A DNA stretch of 64,000 bases. Source: Pseudomonas syringae (GTDB taxonomy: Bacteria; Pseudomonadota; Gammaproteobacteria; Pseudomonadales; Pseudomonadaceae). The stretch is taken from contig NZ_JPQU01000029.1 in the NCBI RefSeq assembly GCF_000737245.1, forward strand, positions 34,356 through 98,355. Direction: 5' to 3'. A program made the position numbers and the translations under genes. Positions 38,838-47,528 of this stretch are shown here, piece after piece (position 1 is the first letter of the stretch; every line of letters starts with the position of its first letter). The notes under the pieces are model-generated. The model was not told where the DNA came from. It worked only from the letters and a program-made list of their open reading frames with translations, and did not search any database.

Positions 38838-39444
38838 TGCCAAACACGGCGCAACACGGCTGGAAGGTGACGGCAAACGCATCCTGATGATTTTCGGTAC
38901 GCCGAAAAGCGCCAGCCTCGGCCATGCTCTGGGTGAAGCCTATGCCCAGGGCGCCCGTAGCGGCGGTCATGTGGTGCGCATGCTGAAGCTGAGCGAACTG
39001 GATTTCGATCCGGTTTTGCACAACGGCTACCAGCAAAGCCAGGTGCTGGAACATGACCTGCTTGAAGCCCAGCGGGAAATCCACTGGGCCGAACATCTGG
39101 TGCTGGTGTATCCGGTCTGGTGGGGCGGTCTACCGAGCTTGCTCGGTGGTTTTCTGGATCGGGTGCTGATGCCCGGTTTTGCCTTCAAGAGCCATGGCCG
39201 CAAAAGCCCCACCAATGAATTACTCAGAGGACGTACGGCAGAGTTGCTGGTGACCATGGACACACCGCCGCGTTACTTCCGCTGGGTATACGGCGCACCC
39301 GCTCATCGGCAAATGGTGCGCGCTGTGCTGGCATTTTGTGGCATCAAGACCAAGCGTCTGACCGAGTTTGCGCCGGTACAGACCTCAACCGAAGAACAGC
39401 GCCAGCAATGGCTCAAGCAGGCCGAACAACTCGGCAAGCGTTAA
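38830..39444 (+). CDS. Flavodoxin-fold NAD(P)H oxidoreductase (quinone reductase-like)
   Basis: A 204-residue flavodoxin-like protein of the KefF/NQO family. FMN-binding regions are [14 protein letters not shown] near residue 18, and [29 protein letters not shown] near 90-118. It likely reduces quinones or similar compounds with two electrons. The ATG sits inside the fumC end, overlapping by eight bases, so it is translationally coupled; the longer in-frame ORF would run inside fumC. Confidence 0.87.
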   Translation: MVDAKHGATRLEGDGKRILMIFGTPKSASLGHALGEAYAQGARSGGHVVRMLKLSELDFDPVLHNGYQQSQVLEHDLLEAQREIHWAEHLVLVYPVWWGGLPSLLGGFLDRVLMPGFAFKSHGRKSPTNELLRGRTAELLVTMDTPPRYFRWVYGAPAHRQMVRAVLAFCGIKTKRLTEFAPVQTSTEEQRQQWLKQAEQLGKR

Positions 39445-40403
39445 ACCTGCCCTGCGAGCCTGGCCTTGCGGGCGCGCAGACCGGCCAGCAACGATGGCCC
39501 AAGCGCTACGACTGCCGAGCCCACCACCACCAGAATCGCCCCGCTATAACCCAGCGCGTTTATATCCTCGGCTTTTACATAGTCAGGCCAGAGCCAGGCG
39601 GCGATTGCCACTGTGGCGAAGGTCACCAACGGCGTCAGCGCCAGGGTCGCACTGACCCGCGATGCTTCCCAATGGGCCAGGGCTTCAGCAAATGCGCCAT
39701 AAGCCACCAGAGTGTTCAGGCAACAGGCCAGCAGCAACCAACCCTGCAGCGTGCTGACCTGGAACACTTCCATAGGATGCGCCCAAGGTGTGATCACCAG
39801 CGCGCAAAACAGGTAGATCACCATCATCACCTGGAAGGAATTCCACACCGTCAGCAACTGCTTCTGACTCAAGCCGTAGAAGGTCCAGACCGTGGCTGCC
39901 AGGAACGCAAACAACACGCCGGTGGTGTATTCGCTCATCGACGTCAGCAACTCCCCCAGACGCTGGTTGAAGAACAGCGCAAAACCTACCAGCAGCACCA
40001 GCAAGCCAAGCCCCTGGGCGAGAGTGAAGCGCTCCTTGAACAGAAAGACGCTGCCTGCCAACAACAGAATCGGTCCCATTTGAATGATCAGCTGCGCGGT
40101 GCCGGGGCTGAGAATCTGCAGGCCTAACAGGTACAGAATGTAGTTGCCGACCAGCCCGAACACCGCCAGCGCCACCAGCCCTTTACCTCTGGCGCCCAGT
40201 TTTTTGAAACTGGGCAGTTGCCGCCTATAGGCCAGCCAGATGAACAGCACTGAGCCGGATACCAGCAGCCTGAACCAGGTCACGGTGACCGGGTCCATGA
40301 CTTGCAATACCTGTTTGAGTTTGACGGGCAGAATGCCCCAGAGAAACGCCGTGACCAGTGCAAGGCAGAGGCCATACAGCCAACGGCCAGAAGAAATGTG
40401 CAT
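39441..40403 (-). CDS. EamA/DMT family transporter
   Basis: A 320-residue protein with ten predicted membrane helices and two EamA repeats, opening MHISSGRWLYGLCLALVTAF. Members export amino acids, metabolites or nucleotide sugars. The substrate is not predictable. The start at 40403 (GGGAA about 9 bases upstream) is preferred to 40430. It converges on the oxidoreductase gene with a four-base stop overlap. Confidence 0.87.
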   Translation of the reverse strand: MHISSGRWLYGLCLALVTAFLWGILPVKLKQVLQVMDPVTVTWFRLLVSGSVLFIWLAYRRQLPSFKKLGARGKGLVALAVFGLVGNYILYLLGLQILSPGTAQLIIQMGPILLLAGSVFLFKERFTLAQGLGLLVLLVGFALFFNQRLGELLTSMSEYTTGVLFAFLAATVWTFYGLSQKQLLTVWNSFQVMMVIYLFCALVITPWAHPMEVFQVSTLQGWLLLACCLNTLVAYGAFAEALAHWEASRVSATLALTPLVTFATVAIAAWLWPDYVKAEDINALGYSGAILVVVGSAVVALGPSLLAGLRARKARLAGQV

Positions 40404-40503
40404 GGAAAATTCCCAGGGCAGATGACGCAAAAGAGAGCAAGTTTAGGCTTAGAGCCCAGCCTGATACAGCTACAGCTGAGGACACAAAGTACATGGAATT
40501 GTT

Positions 40504-41133
40504 TTAGTCAGTCCGCTTATTAAGCAGTTCAACGTGATTACGCTGATAAGTATCGCTACCCATGGCCTCAATCTGCATGTCTATCAACGCTTCAAAAGGC
40601 GCCAATAACGGCACGAAGGATTTTGGGGCCTCGATAATCTGCAACGCATGAGTGATTGCCTCCAGCGTTGACAAGGCATCCGGCCCCGGTGCCTTGCGTA
40701 AGCGGTAGCGCGAGGGCAGCACCTCACCCAGCGTGACCCGCGGCAATGCCGCCAGCAGCGGATTCATATGCAGCAACTTGCGCGCCTTGCGCCAAGTCCC
40801 GTCAGGCACGACTAATAAAGTCGGCAGCGTATCAACCTGATCGGCCACCAGCGGCTGCGCGCCCTCCCCCGGAAACAATAGGCGCGGCTGATAGCCTGGC
40901 GGGTAAAGCACCGTCTGCAGATCCTCAAACACCTCGCCCACCAGCAGTTGCGCATTGCGCAGGCCCAAAGTGGCCAGTCGCCCGGTGTTCAACGCGTGAT
41001 TGACCTCACTGGGATGTTGCAGGACGAGTACGCGGGTGCGGCTGTCCAGTTGCGGAATCAGCGCGCACAGGCAGTGGGTTTCGGGACGCAGACAGCGCTC
41101 GCAACGGGCCCTTTTGGAGATCACGACGGACAT
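40504..41133 (-). CDS. DTW-domain tRNA-uridine aminocarboxypropyltransferase
   Basis: A 209-residue SPOUT-related DTW protein. An N-terminal zinc cluster is formed by CERCLRPETHCLC, and the name-giving motif reads VPDGTWRKARKLL at about residue 108. The family (TapT/TuaA) installs acp3U in tRNA using SAM. The ATG at 41133 has GAGGA 7 bases ahead. It lies 10 bases after the LysR gene on the same strand. Confidence 0.88.
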   Translation of the reverse strand: MSVVISKRARCERCLRPETHCLCALIPQLDSRTRVLVLQHPSEVNHALNTGRLATLGLRNAQLLVGEVFEDLQTVLYPPGYQPRLLFPGEGAQPLVADQVDTLPTLLVVPDGTWRKARKLLHMNPLLAALPRVTLGEVLPSRYRLRKAPGPDALSTLEAITHALQIIEAPKSFVPLLAPFEALIDMQIEAMGSDTYQRNHVELLNKRTD

Positions 41134-41143
41134 AAAGGCTTCC

Positions 41144-42037
41144 TCAGCTCGGGTTGAGCTGTGCTTTGAGCAAGTCACGAAAGGTCTGGATCAGCGGTTC
41201 GCGGCTTCGGCCACGGCGCACAATCATGGAGAACGGCGCCTGATAGCCGAAAGTCGCAGGCAGCAAGACCCGCAGGTGCCCGGAATCCACCCAGGCCTGG
41301 GCGTAATGCTCGGGCAGATACCCAATGTACGCGCCAGACAGCACCAATATCAGCTGGGCTTCCATACTTTCCACAGTGGCGGCGCTGTGTTTGAAACCAT
41401 GCCGGGCAAGTTCCGCCTGGCTCCAGTAGCCGCGGCCGACCATCCGCTGCTGAGCAATCACCGGCTCCGGGATGCGCCGTTCGGCAAACAGGGCGTGGCG
41501 ATTGCTGCAATACAGCCAATGCTGTTCACGGTACAGCGGCTGATACAACAGGCCGTTCATGCGCGTGGAAAATGAACCAATCGCCAGATCGAGGCGGTTA
41601 TCCAGCACGCCAAGTTGCAACTCATAAGGGCTCATCACGGATAAATGGATGTGCACCGCCGGATGTTCCGCGCTGTAGGCACCGATCACTTCGGCAAACG
41701 GCAGCGCCCGGTCACTGACTGTCGAGTCCAGCACGCCCAGGTTGAGTGTGCCGCGCAGTTCGCCCTTGAGGGCTGCCGCATAAAGTTCGAAGCCCTCCAG
41801 TTCGCCCAGCAGACGCAGGGTTTCCTGATGAAACAACTCGCCCTTGCTGGTCAGGCTGAAACCGCCCCGCCCCCGATGACACAGGACAATGCCCAACGCC
41901 GCTTCCAGCTGGCTCATATAGGTGCTGATGGCCGATGTCGACAGGTTCAATTCCTGCTGGGCACTGGCAAAACCTTGATGGCGCACAACACTGGCGAAAA
42001 TCCGTAGCAGCTTTATATCGGGTAAGGCGTTAGGCAT
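41144..42037 (-). CDS. LysR-family regulator, probably of the divergent guanidinobutyrase gene
   Basis: A 297-residue LysR protein: helix-turn-helix at about residues 8-65 (LLRIFASVVRHQGFASAQQEL, LSTSAISTYMSQLEAALG) and a substrate-binding domain thereafter. It is divergent from the ureohydrolase gene, as GbuR is from gbuA in P. aeruginosa, and an inverted repeat lies between them. GbuR activates gbuA with 4-guanidinobutyrate there; the same role here is inference. Confidence 0.88.
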   Translation of the reverse strand: MPNALPDIKLLRIFASVVRHQGFASAQQELNLSTSAISTYMSQLEAALGIVLCHRGRGGFSLTSKGELFHQETLRLLGELEGFELYAAALKGELRGTLNLGVLDSTVSDRALPFAEVIGAYSAEHPAVHIHLSVMSPYELQLGVLDNRLDLAIGSFSTRMNGLLYQPLYREQHWLYCSNRHALFAERRIPEPVIAQQRMVGRGYWSQAELARHGFKHSAATVESMEAQLILVLSGAYIGYLPEHYAQAWVDSGHLRVLLPATFGYQAPFSMIVRRGRSREPLIQTFRDLLKAQLNPS

Positions 42038-42077
42038 GGGGAGGTCCGGACACTGTATTCAGGGCTGGCGCCGACTG

Positions 42078-42165
42078 GTGGGAGCGGTGCTCGCCCGCGA
42101 TAAGGCCGGATGCGATCTAAAGTGAACCGCGTCCAGCCTTATCGCGGGCAAGCACCGCTCCCACA
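42078..42165. repeat. Inverted REP pair upstream of the LysR gene
   Basis: GTGGGAGCGGTGCTCGCCCG-type arm and a near-perfect reverse complement; the inner part GATGCGATCTAAAGTGAACC matches the pair at 26181-26274. Confidence 0.87.
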
Positions 42166-42209
42166 CAAGCGCCACTCCCACAAGCCCGGAATCTTAGCCC
42201 AAAACTCAT

Positions 42210-42233
42210 TTAGTTTTGAAATTCCTGAACTAA
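42210..42233. promoter_or_regulatory. Candidate LysR operator
   Basis: TTAGTT-N12-AACTAA is a perfect inverted repeat of LysR-box size in the divergent promoter region, 79 bases upstream of the ureohydrolase start. Confidence 0.5.
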
Positions 42234-42311
42234 GTATTTCGCCCCAGCGATTGTTCCTTGGGGTCCCGCTTCGCAGAATTGCCCCATTGAAATCAATATT
42301 GAGGCAATCCC

Positions 42312-43262
42312 GTGGAAAAGATTTTTCACCAACCACTGGGCGGCAATGAAATGCCGCGCTTTGCCGGTATCGCCACCATGATGCGGCTGCCGCACCTGCA
42401 AACAGCTGCAGGGCTGGATGCTGCGTTCGTCGGCGTCCCACTGGATATCGGCACCTCCTTGCGTGCTGGCACCCGCTTCGGCCCACGGGAAATCCGTGCT
42501 GAGTCAGTGATGATTCGCCCCTACAACATGGCAACCGGCGCGGCGCCGTTTGACTCTCTGTCGGTCGCGGACATTGGCGATGTGGCGATCAACACCTTCA
42601 ATCTGCTGGACGCCGTGCGCATCATCGAAGAGGCCTACGACGAAATTGTCAGCCACGACGTGATCCCGTTGACTCTGGGTGGCGATCACACCATTACCCT
42701 GCCAATCCTGCGCGCCCTGCATAAGAAGTACGGCAAAATCGGTCTGGTACATATCGATGCCCACGCCGACGTCAACGATCACATGTTCGGCGAGAAAATC
42801 GCCCACGGCACCACCTTCCGTCGTGCAGTTGAAGAAGGCCTGCTGGATTGTGATCGCGTGGTCCAGATTGGCTTGCGTGCACAGGGTTACACCGCTGAAG
42901 ACTTCAACTGGAGCCGCAAACAGGGTTTCCGCGTGGTTCAGGCCGAAGAGTGCTGGCACAAATCACTGGCACCGCTGATGGCCGAAGTTCGCGAAAAAGT
43001 CGCTGGAGGACCGGTTTACCTGAGCTTCGACATTGATGGCATCGACCCTGCCTGGGCACCTGGCACCGGCACCCCGGAGATCGGCGGGCTGACCACCATT
43101 CAAGGTATCGAAATCATTCGTGGCTGCCAGGGGCTGGACCTGATCGGCTGCGACTTGGTCGAAGTCTCGCCACCCTATGACACTACCGGCAACACTTCTC
43201 TTCTGGGTGCCAACCTGCTCTACGAAATGCTCTGCGTGCTGCCAGGCGTAGCACATCGCTGA
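42312..43262 (+). CDS. gbuA: Guanidinobutyrase (agmatinase-family ureohydrolase)
   Basis: A 316-residue ureohydrolase with all manganese ligands: GGDHTITLP, HIDAHADVND and SFDIDGIDPAWAPGTGTPE. Often named agmatinase (speB). Pseudomonas usually degrades agmatine through AguA/AguB, and the divergent LysR gene and overall sequence match GbuA, which splits 4-guanidinobutyrate to GABA and urea. Guanidinopropionase (GpuA) is the other possibility. The gene ends in a strong terminator. Confidence 0.8.
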   Translation: MEKIFHQPLGGNEMPRFAGIATMMRLPHLQTAAGLDAAFVGVPLDIGTSLRAGTRFGPREIRAESVMIRPYNMATGAAPFDSLSVADIGDVAINTFNLLDAVRIIEEAYDEIVSHDVIPLTLGGDHTITLPILRALHKKYGKIGLVHIDAHADVNDHMFGEKIAHGTTFRRAVEEGLLDCDRVVQIGLRAQGYTAEDFNWSRKQGFRVVQAEECWHKSLAPLMAEVREKVAGGPVYLSFDIDGIDPAWAPGTGTPEIGGLTTIQGIEIIRGCQGLDLIGCDLVEVSPPYDTTGNTSLLGANLLYEMLCVLPGVAHR

Positions 43263-43283
43263 CCTCAAGCGAGCCGGCGTCAC

Positions 43284-43316
43284 AAAAAAAGGGTGTCTTC
43301 GGACACCCTTTTTATT
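43284..43316 (+). terminator. Rho-independent terminator after gbuA
   Basis: AAAAGGGTGTC-TTCG-GACACCCTTTTT: perfect stem, stable TTCG loop, T-rich end. Confidence 0.93.
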
Positions 43317-43498
43317 TCTCCCACAAACCCTGAGCAGCGGTGGTTTTGAGCTAGCCTTGATAGTGACCGCGCCGAGAACAGCCGACTTCGAAAAGCGTCA
43401 TTTATCGACGTAGCGTGGGATCACTCGCATGGAAACACCCTCTGTTTTATGGAAGTTAGGGCTGATCCTCTAAAACATATAAATCACAGGGAGCTTTC

Positions 43499-43756
43499 AT
43501 GAGTCGCGAGGAGATCAAGCAACTGGTATTCGACAGGGTCGGCGTGATTCTGGTGGATAAAGCGGAGATCCACGAGAATTCCACTTTTGAGGACCTCGCC
43601 CTGGACGAAGACGACGTCGAGGAGCTGTTCAGCTATCTCGAATCCCAGCTGGAATTCACCTTTCCCGTGCCCATCAGACAGCGTGCAACGCAGGCGCCTG
43701 AGCACATGACCCTGAATTTTCTGGTGGACTTCATTTTAGCGATGAGGGATGACTGA
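43499..43756 (+). CDS. Acyl-carrier-like protein lacking the phosphopantetheine serine
   Basis: An 85-residue acidic protein, preceded by AGGGAGC. The pattern aligns with acyl carrier proteins: STFEDLALDEDDVEELFSYLESQLEFTFP corresponds in position to the ACP segment around helix II (shown here only in part), but the DSL motif reads DED. The residue that would carry phosphopantetheine is Glu, so it cannot be a normal carrier. It stands alone, after the gbuA terminator and with a 180-base own upstream region. The function is unknown; it could be a structural ACP mimic. Assignment to the ACP fold is by eye. Confidence 0.75.
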   Translation: MSREEIKQLVFDRVGVILVDKAEIHENSTFEDLALDEDDVEELFSYLESQLEFTFPVPIRQRATQAPEHMTLNFLVDFILAMRDD

Positions 43757-43869
43757 CCCAGGAAAGAACATTCATGGGTAAAAAACTTCAACCAAGACCA
43801 GCGCTGGCAAGGCTGGCCTGATGGGATACTTCGGGACGCCATCGCGCCCCGATTGACGCCGAAGGTGGA

Positions 43870-44001
43870 TTATCGGCGTTGCTGCTGGCGACGACGACGA
43901 TCATCGTCTGTGCGTACCGGGATGGGTTGCAATTTAGGGCGTTCGATCAAGCCCAGTGCGACGCCAAGGTCATGTAGCCAATCTTGCAGTTTAGTGTTCA
44001 T
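43870..44001 (-). CDS. PA1414-like small protein
   Basis: A 43-residue ORF, MNTKLQDWLHDLGVALGL..., ending in a very basic DDDRRRRQQQRR tail, with a GGGGGG tract 4 bases upstream of the ATG. I recognise the 'PA1414 family'. In P. aeruginosa the PA1414 locus has been reported as the anaerobically induced small RNA SicX, so the transcript rather than the peptide may be the functional product. A -10-like TATTAT (44062-44057) would give a leader of about 50 bases. No Anr box was found. It lies convergent with the carrier-like gene, again near gbuA as in P. aeruginosa. Confidence 0.72.
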   Translation of the reverse strand: MNTKLQDWLHDLGVALGLIERPKLQPIPVRTDDDRRRRQQQRR

Positions 44002-44184
44002 AAAGCCCCCCTTCAGGGAAATACTCGACGACTGATCTTCAAGCCGCGTCTTACAGATAATAGTGCCTAGTCGCACTTTACGCCTGCTAACGAGTGTCAC
44101 GGAAAAAACATTTTTCCTACAGTGCTCAATGTGACATCTCTTTCACCCGAGTAACCGCTGTTTGCGACCAACGGCGAATCGCCG

Positions 44185-45117
44185 TCAATCCGGCCTGGCC
44201 CAGCGATTGAGCTTTTTACGTATCCACTGCTCGCCGCTGACCAGCGTAATCCCCAACAGCACCAGAATCGCGCCGATCACGAAGTTAATGCTCAGCGGCT
44301 CATTGAGCAGCAGCACACCAAAGGTTACGCCGAACAGCGGAGTCATAAACGAAAACACCGCCAGACTGGAGGCCATATAGCGGCGCAGCAACCAGAACCA
44401 GGTCAGGTAGCTCGCGCATGAGACGACCAACCCCTGGAACAGCACACTACCAACGCCGACGGGTGTCAGCTGCACATGAGTCACCTGACCGCTGGCCACC
44501 GCAATCAATAGCAGGCCCACCAGGCAAACCATCAACTGATAAAAAAGAGTCAAGGTCACCGGCGCCTCGGAAAGCCGTGAGCTGCGCACCACCACGGTCG
44601 TAGCGCCCCAGGCCATGCCAGCCAGCACGCCCATGCCATCACCGATCAGCATGTTGGTGTCCATGCCGGTCAACGACATCCCTCCGACAAACGCTGTGGC
44701 AATGCCAGCGAATGCCAGTAATACACCCAGCCACTGCAAAGGCCGCAGGCGCTCGCTGGGCAATTTCCAGTGCAGGCCCAACGCGGTGAAAATCGGCGCG
44801 GTATAAAGGAATACAGACATGTGCGCCGCCGAGGTCAACTGCAAGCCTTCGGCGATAAACAGAAACTCCAGGGCAAACAGGCTGCCCGCCAGCAGCCCTG
44901 CTCGCCAAGTACTGCTCATGCTGCGCAACCCGCCCTGCCAGCACATCGCTATGCCGACAATCAACGCAGCGATGCCGGAACGACCCGCCGCCTGCATGAC
45001 CGGCGCAATATCCGGCGCCGCCCATTTGATTAGCACCTGCTGCATGCCCCAGACCACACACAATACGAGCATGACTTGCAGGGCGAAACCATCCGAGCTT
45101 TTGCGGGTAATGCTCAT
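44185..45117 (-). CDS. EamA/DMT family transporter
   Basis: A 310-residue protein with ten predicted membrane helices and two EamA repeats (the second ends LNEPLSINFVIGAILVLLGI). A probable metabolite exporter of unknown substrate, not closely similar to the other DMT transporter in this window. The C-terminus is basic (RKKLNRWARPD), inside the cell. The ribosome site is weak. It stands alone. Confidence 0.87.
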   Translation of the reverse strand: MSITRKSSDGFALQVMLVLCVVWGMQQVLIKWAAPDIAPVMQAAGRSGIAALIVGIAMCWQGGLRSMSSTWRAGLLAGSLFALEFLFIAEGLQLTSAAHMSVFLYTAPIFTALGLHWKLPSERLRPLQWLGVLLAFAGIATAFVGGMSLTGMDTNMLIGDGMGVLAGMAWGATTVVVRSSRLSEAPVTLTLFYQLMVCLVGLLLIAVASGQVTHVQLTPVGVGSVLFQGLVVSCASYLTWFWLLRRYMASSLAVFSFMTPLFGVTFGVLLLNEPLSINFVIGAILVLLGITLVSGEQWIRKKLNRWARPD

Positions 45118-45165
45118 GTACTAAAAATCCCTGTTCAATGATGGAGAGCAGCACGATTTCCTGCA

Positions 45166-45311
45166 GGAGCTCACGATCACCGCGAGGCAGCGATGGCGGT
45201 GTATCAGATGCGACGCTATCGCTGCCTCGCGGTGATCGTGAGCTCAGCGAGGCAGCGATGGCGGTGTATCAGATGCGACGCTATCGCTGCCTCGCGGTGA
45301 TCGTGAGCTCA
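45166..45311. repeat. REP-like hairpin with a 65-bp tandem duplication
   Basis: The unit 45182-45246 is repeated without change at 45247-45311. Each unit contains GCGAGGCAGCGATGGCGG and the inverted ATCGCTGCCTCGCGGTG. The first unit also pairs with GGAGCTCACGATCACC upstream. The two exact copies indicate a recent event. Confidence 0.9.
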
Positions 45312-45336
45312 GGTCGTGCGTTTCCAGCGCGGTGTA

Positions 45337-46815
45337 CTACTCCGGCAACTGCGCCAGCCCCTGCTCATCGGTCATTGCCCGCTCAAGCAGATCTGCCGGC
45401 AAGTTTTTACTGGCCCGAGCGCCCAGCAGTTTCAGCTGTTCGCTACGACTGACAAGATTGCCACGCCCGTCGGTCAATTTGTTGCGAGCAGCACTGTACG
45501 CCTTGTCCAGTTGCTGTAAACGGCTGCCGACTTCATCCAGGTCCTGTATGAACAGCACGAATTTGTCGTACAGCCAGCCGGCACGCTCGGCGATTTCCCG
45601 AGCGTTCTGGCTTTGACGCTCCTGCTTCCACAGACTGTCGATCACACGCAAGGTGGCCAGCAGGGTCGTCGGGCTTACGATCACGATATTGCGATCGAAG
45701 GCTTCCTGAAACAGATTCGGCTCAGCCTGCAGGGCGGCGGAAAATGCCGCCTCGATGGGCACGAACAACAACACGAAATCCAGGCTATGCAAACCTTCGA
45801 GGCGCTTGTAATCCTTGCCTGACAAGCCTTTGACGTGATTGCGCAGCGACAGCACATGTTGCTTGAGCGCAGCCTGACCTATTACATCGTCATCGGCGCT
45901 GATGTATTGCTGGTAAGCCGTAAGACTGACCTTGGCGTCCACCACGACCTGCTTGTCACCCGGCAACATGATCAGCACATCCGGCTGGAAACGTTCGCCA
46001 TCCGGCCCTTTGAGGCTGACTTGAGTCTGATATTCGCGGCCCTTCTCCAGGCCTGCATGCTCCAGCACTCGCTCAAGAATCAACTCACCCCAGTTGCCTT
46101 GGGTTTTCTGGCCTTTGAGCGCGCGGGTGAGGTTAGTCGCCTCGTCGCTCAGGCGCAGGTTCAGTTGCTGCAAACGCTCCAGCTCTTTACCCAGCGAGAA
46201 TCGCTCCCGGGCTTCAGCCTGATAGCTCTCTTCAACGCGTTTCTCGAAGGACTGAATGCGCTCCTTCAAAGGGTCCAATAGTTGTCCGAGTTGCTGCTGA
46301 CTGGTTTCGGCAAAGCGCTGTTCGCGTTCATCAAAGATCTTGCTGGCCATTTCGGCAAACTGCGCTCGCAGTTCGTCCCGAGAGGATTGCAGGTCGTTCA
46401 GTCGCTGCTGATGGCTTTCCTGCTGCTCACGCAACTCGGCGGTCAATGAGGCGCATTGAGAATCCAGTCGACGTAGCTCGGCTTCTTTAGTGCTGCGCTC
46501 CAGGTTCCAGCCTTGTGCGGCATCCTGAGCATTGTCACGCTCCTGACGCAGCAGCTCGACCTCCCGGCGGGTCGCGGCGAGGTCCGCTTGCTTGACGGCA
46601 TTCGCTTGGCTCAGATCGCTGATCTCATCGCGGCTGGCATCCAGTTGGGCATTGAGCCCATCCTGAGCCATTTGCGCAGTGCTCAGTCGTTCATCAAGCA
46701 GCGCTGTCTCGGCCTTAAGCAGGGTCAGCTTGCGCTGCAGTTGCCAGGCGAGGGCCAATAATGGCAACGCCGCGAGGCCAAGGCCGATCAGCAGGCTGTT
46801 CAAGTCCAGTGCCAT
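45337..46815 (-). CDS. rmuC: RmuC family DNA recombination protein
   Basis: 492 residues: an N-terminal membrane helix (LLIGLGLAALPLLALAW), a long coiled coil (about 30-190) and the nuclease-like RmuC domain (about 200-440) with NWGELILERVLEHAGLEKGREY and DAKVSLTAYQQYI. RmuC proteins limit inversions at short inverted repeats and are thought to be PD-(D/E)XK-related nucleases. This is of note in a window full of inverted repeats. It stands alone. Confidence 0.95.
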   Translation of the reverse strand: MALDLNSLLIGLGLAALPLLALAWQLQRKLTLLKAETALLDERLSTAQMAQDGLNAQLDASRDEISDLSQANAVKQADLAATRREVELLRQERDNAQDAAQGWNLERSTKEAELRRLDSQCASLTAELREQQESHQQRLNDLQSSRDELRAQFAEMASKIFDEREQRFAETSQQQLGQLLDPLKERIQSFEKRVEESYQAEARERFSLGKELERLQQLNLRLSDEATNLTRALKGQKTQGNWGELILERVLEHAGLEKGREYQTQVSLKGPDGERFQPDVLIMLPGDKQVVVDAKVSLTAYQQYISADDDVIGQAALKQHVLSLRNHVKGLSGKDYKRLEGLHSLDFVLLFVPIEAAFSAALQAEPNLFQEAFDRNIVIVSPTTLLATLRVIDSLWKQERQSQNAREIAERAGWLYDKFVLFIQDLDEVGSRLQQLDKAYSAARNKLTDGRGNLVSRSEQLKLLGARASKNLPADLLERAMTDEQGLAQLPE

Positions 46816-46900
46816 AGAAACTCCAGGAATGCCCGATTCATGCTGGCGGCATTATGCGCGAACTGCGGCGTGGGACGGCAGCGGATTGCGGGAGATGGTG

Positions 46901-47323
46901 TCAGCGACGGTCCATCTGGACCAGCAGCCGCTGTGCATCCAGCGAGCCTTTTGCCGACGCCAGTTCCAGCCAGTGGCGGGCACGTTGCGGTTCGTTGATC
47001 GGTGCCTGCGCACACAGACGTCCATATTCGAACTGAGCGCTGCAGTCACCGGCGCGTGCGGCCTGACGCAGCAACTCATGACCGATGCGCCGATCCCGGG
47101 TATTGCCACAGTCCCGGCAAAGCATTTGCCCCAACCGACTTTGCGCCACCACCACGCCTCGACGCGCAGGCTGCTTGAGCAAACGACCGGCGAAGTGCTT
47201 GATGCTGGACTTTTGATTCAGACGCGGGTTATCGAGCAGCCACAACGCGACACGCAATGACAGGTGCGAACTTTCGCCCGTTGAGGCATTAGGTTCGTTT
47301 GGTGAGTCAGGATACGGCTTCAT
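46901..47323 (-). CDS. Sel1-like repeat protein
   Basis: A 140-residue protein with at least two Sel1/TPR-like helical repeats (AQSRLGQMLCRDCGN and AQFEYGRLCAQ, then AKGSLDAQRLL). It has no signal peptide. The N-terminus is uncertain: ATG at 47323 or an in-frame GTG at 47374; neither has a good ribosome site. Such proteins are scaffold or signalling adaptors; the function here is not known. It lies upstream of rmuC with an 85-base gap. Confidence 0.75.
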   Translation of the reverse strand: MKPYPDSPNEPNASTGESSHLSLRVALWLLDNPRLNQKSSIKHFAGRLLKQPARRGVVVAQSRLGQMLCRDCGNTRDRRIGHELLRQAARAGDCSAQFEYGRLCAQAPINEPQRARHWLELASAKGSLDAQRLLVQMDRR

Positions 47324-47438
47324 AAACACTGCGGGGGCAAAACAGGAGGCGCGCAACTCTACACTTTTTCTCACGCAGGTAAAGAGGGTATTGAAGAACG
47401 AGGGGCTTAAACCCGCTTAGTAGAGCGCACGCTTGGGA

Positions 47439-47473
47439 CAATCCACAGAAGCTGTGGATAACTCAGTGGACAA
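47439..47473. promoter_or_regulatory. DnaA-box cluster (one perfect, two near)
   Basis: A perfect box (TTATCCACA, minus strand 47453-47461) lies between two 7-of-9 matches (CAATCCACA at 47439-47447 and AGTGGACAA at 47465-47473). Confidence 0.5.
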
Positions 47474-47528
47474 CCCCCATCCAAGGCCCGCAAAGCTAGA
47501 CGGAATGGGGCCTGCGGTCAAACTGACG

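Noticed and set aside
44002..44140. Anr box (TTGAT-N4-ATCAA) for the PA1414-like gene
   Set aside because: Nearest match, TTGAAGATCAG, fails the spacing and the second half-site.
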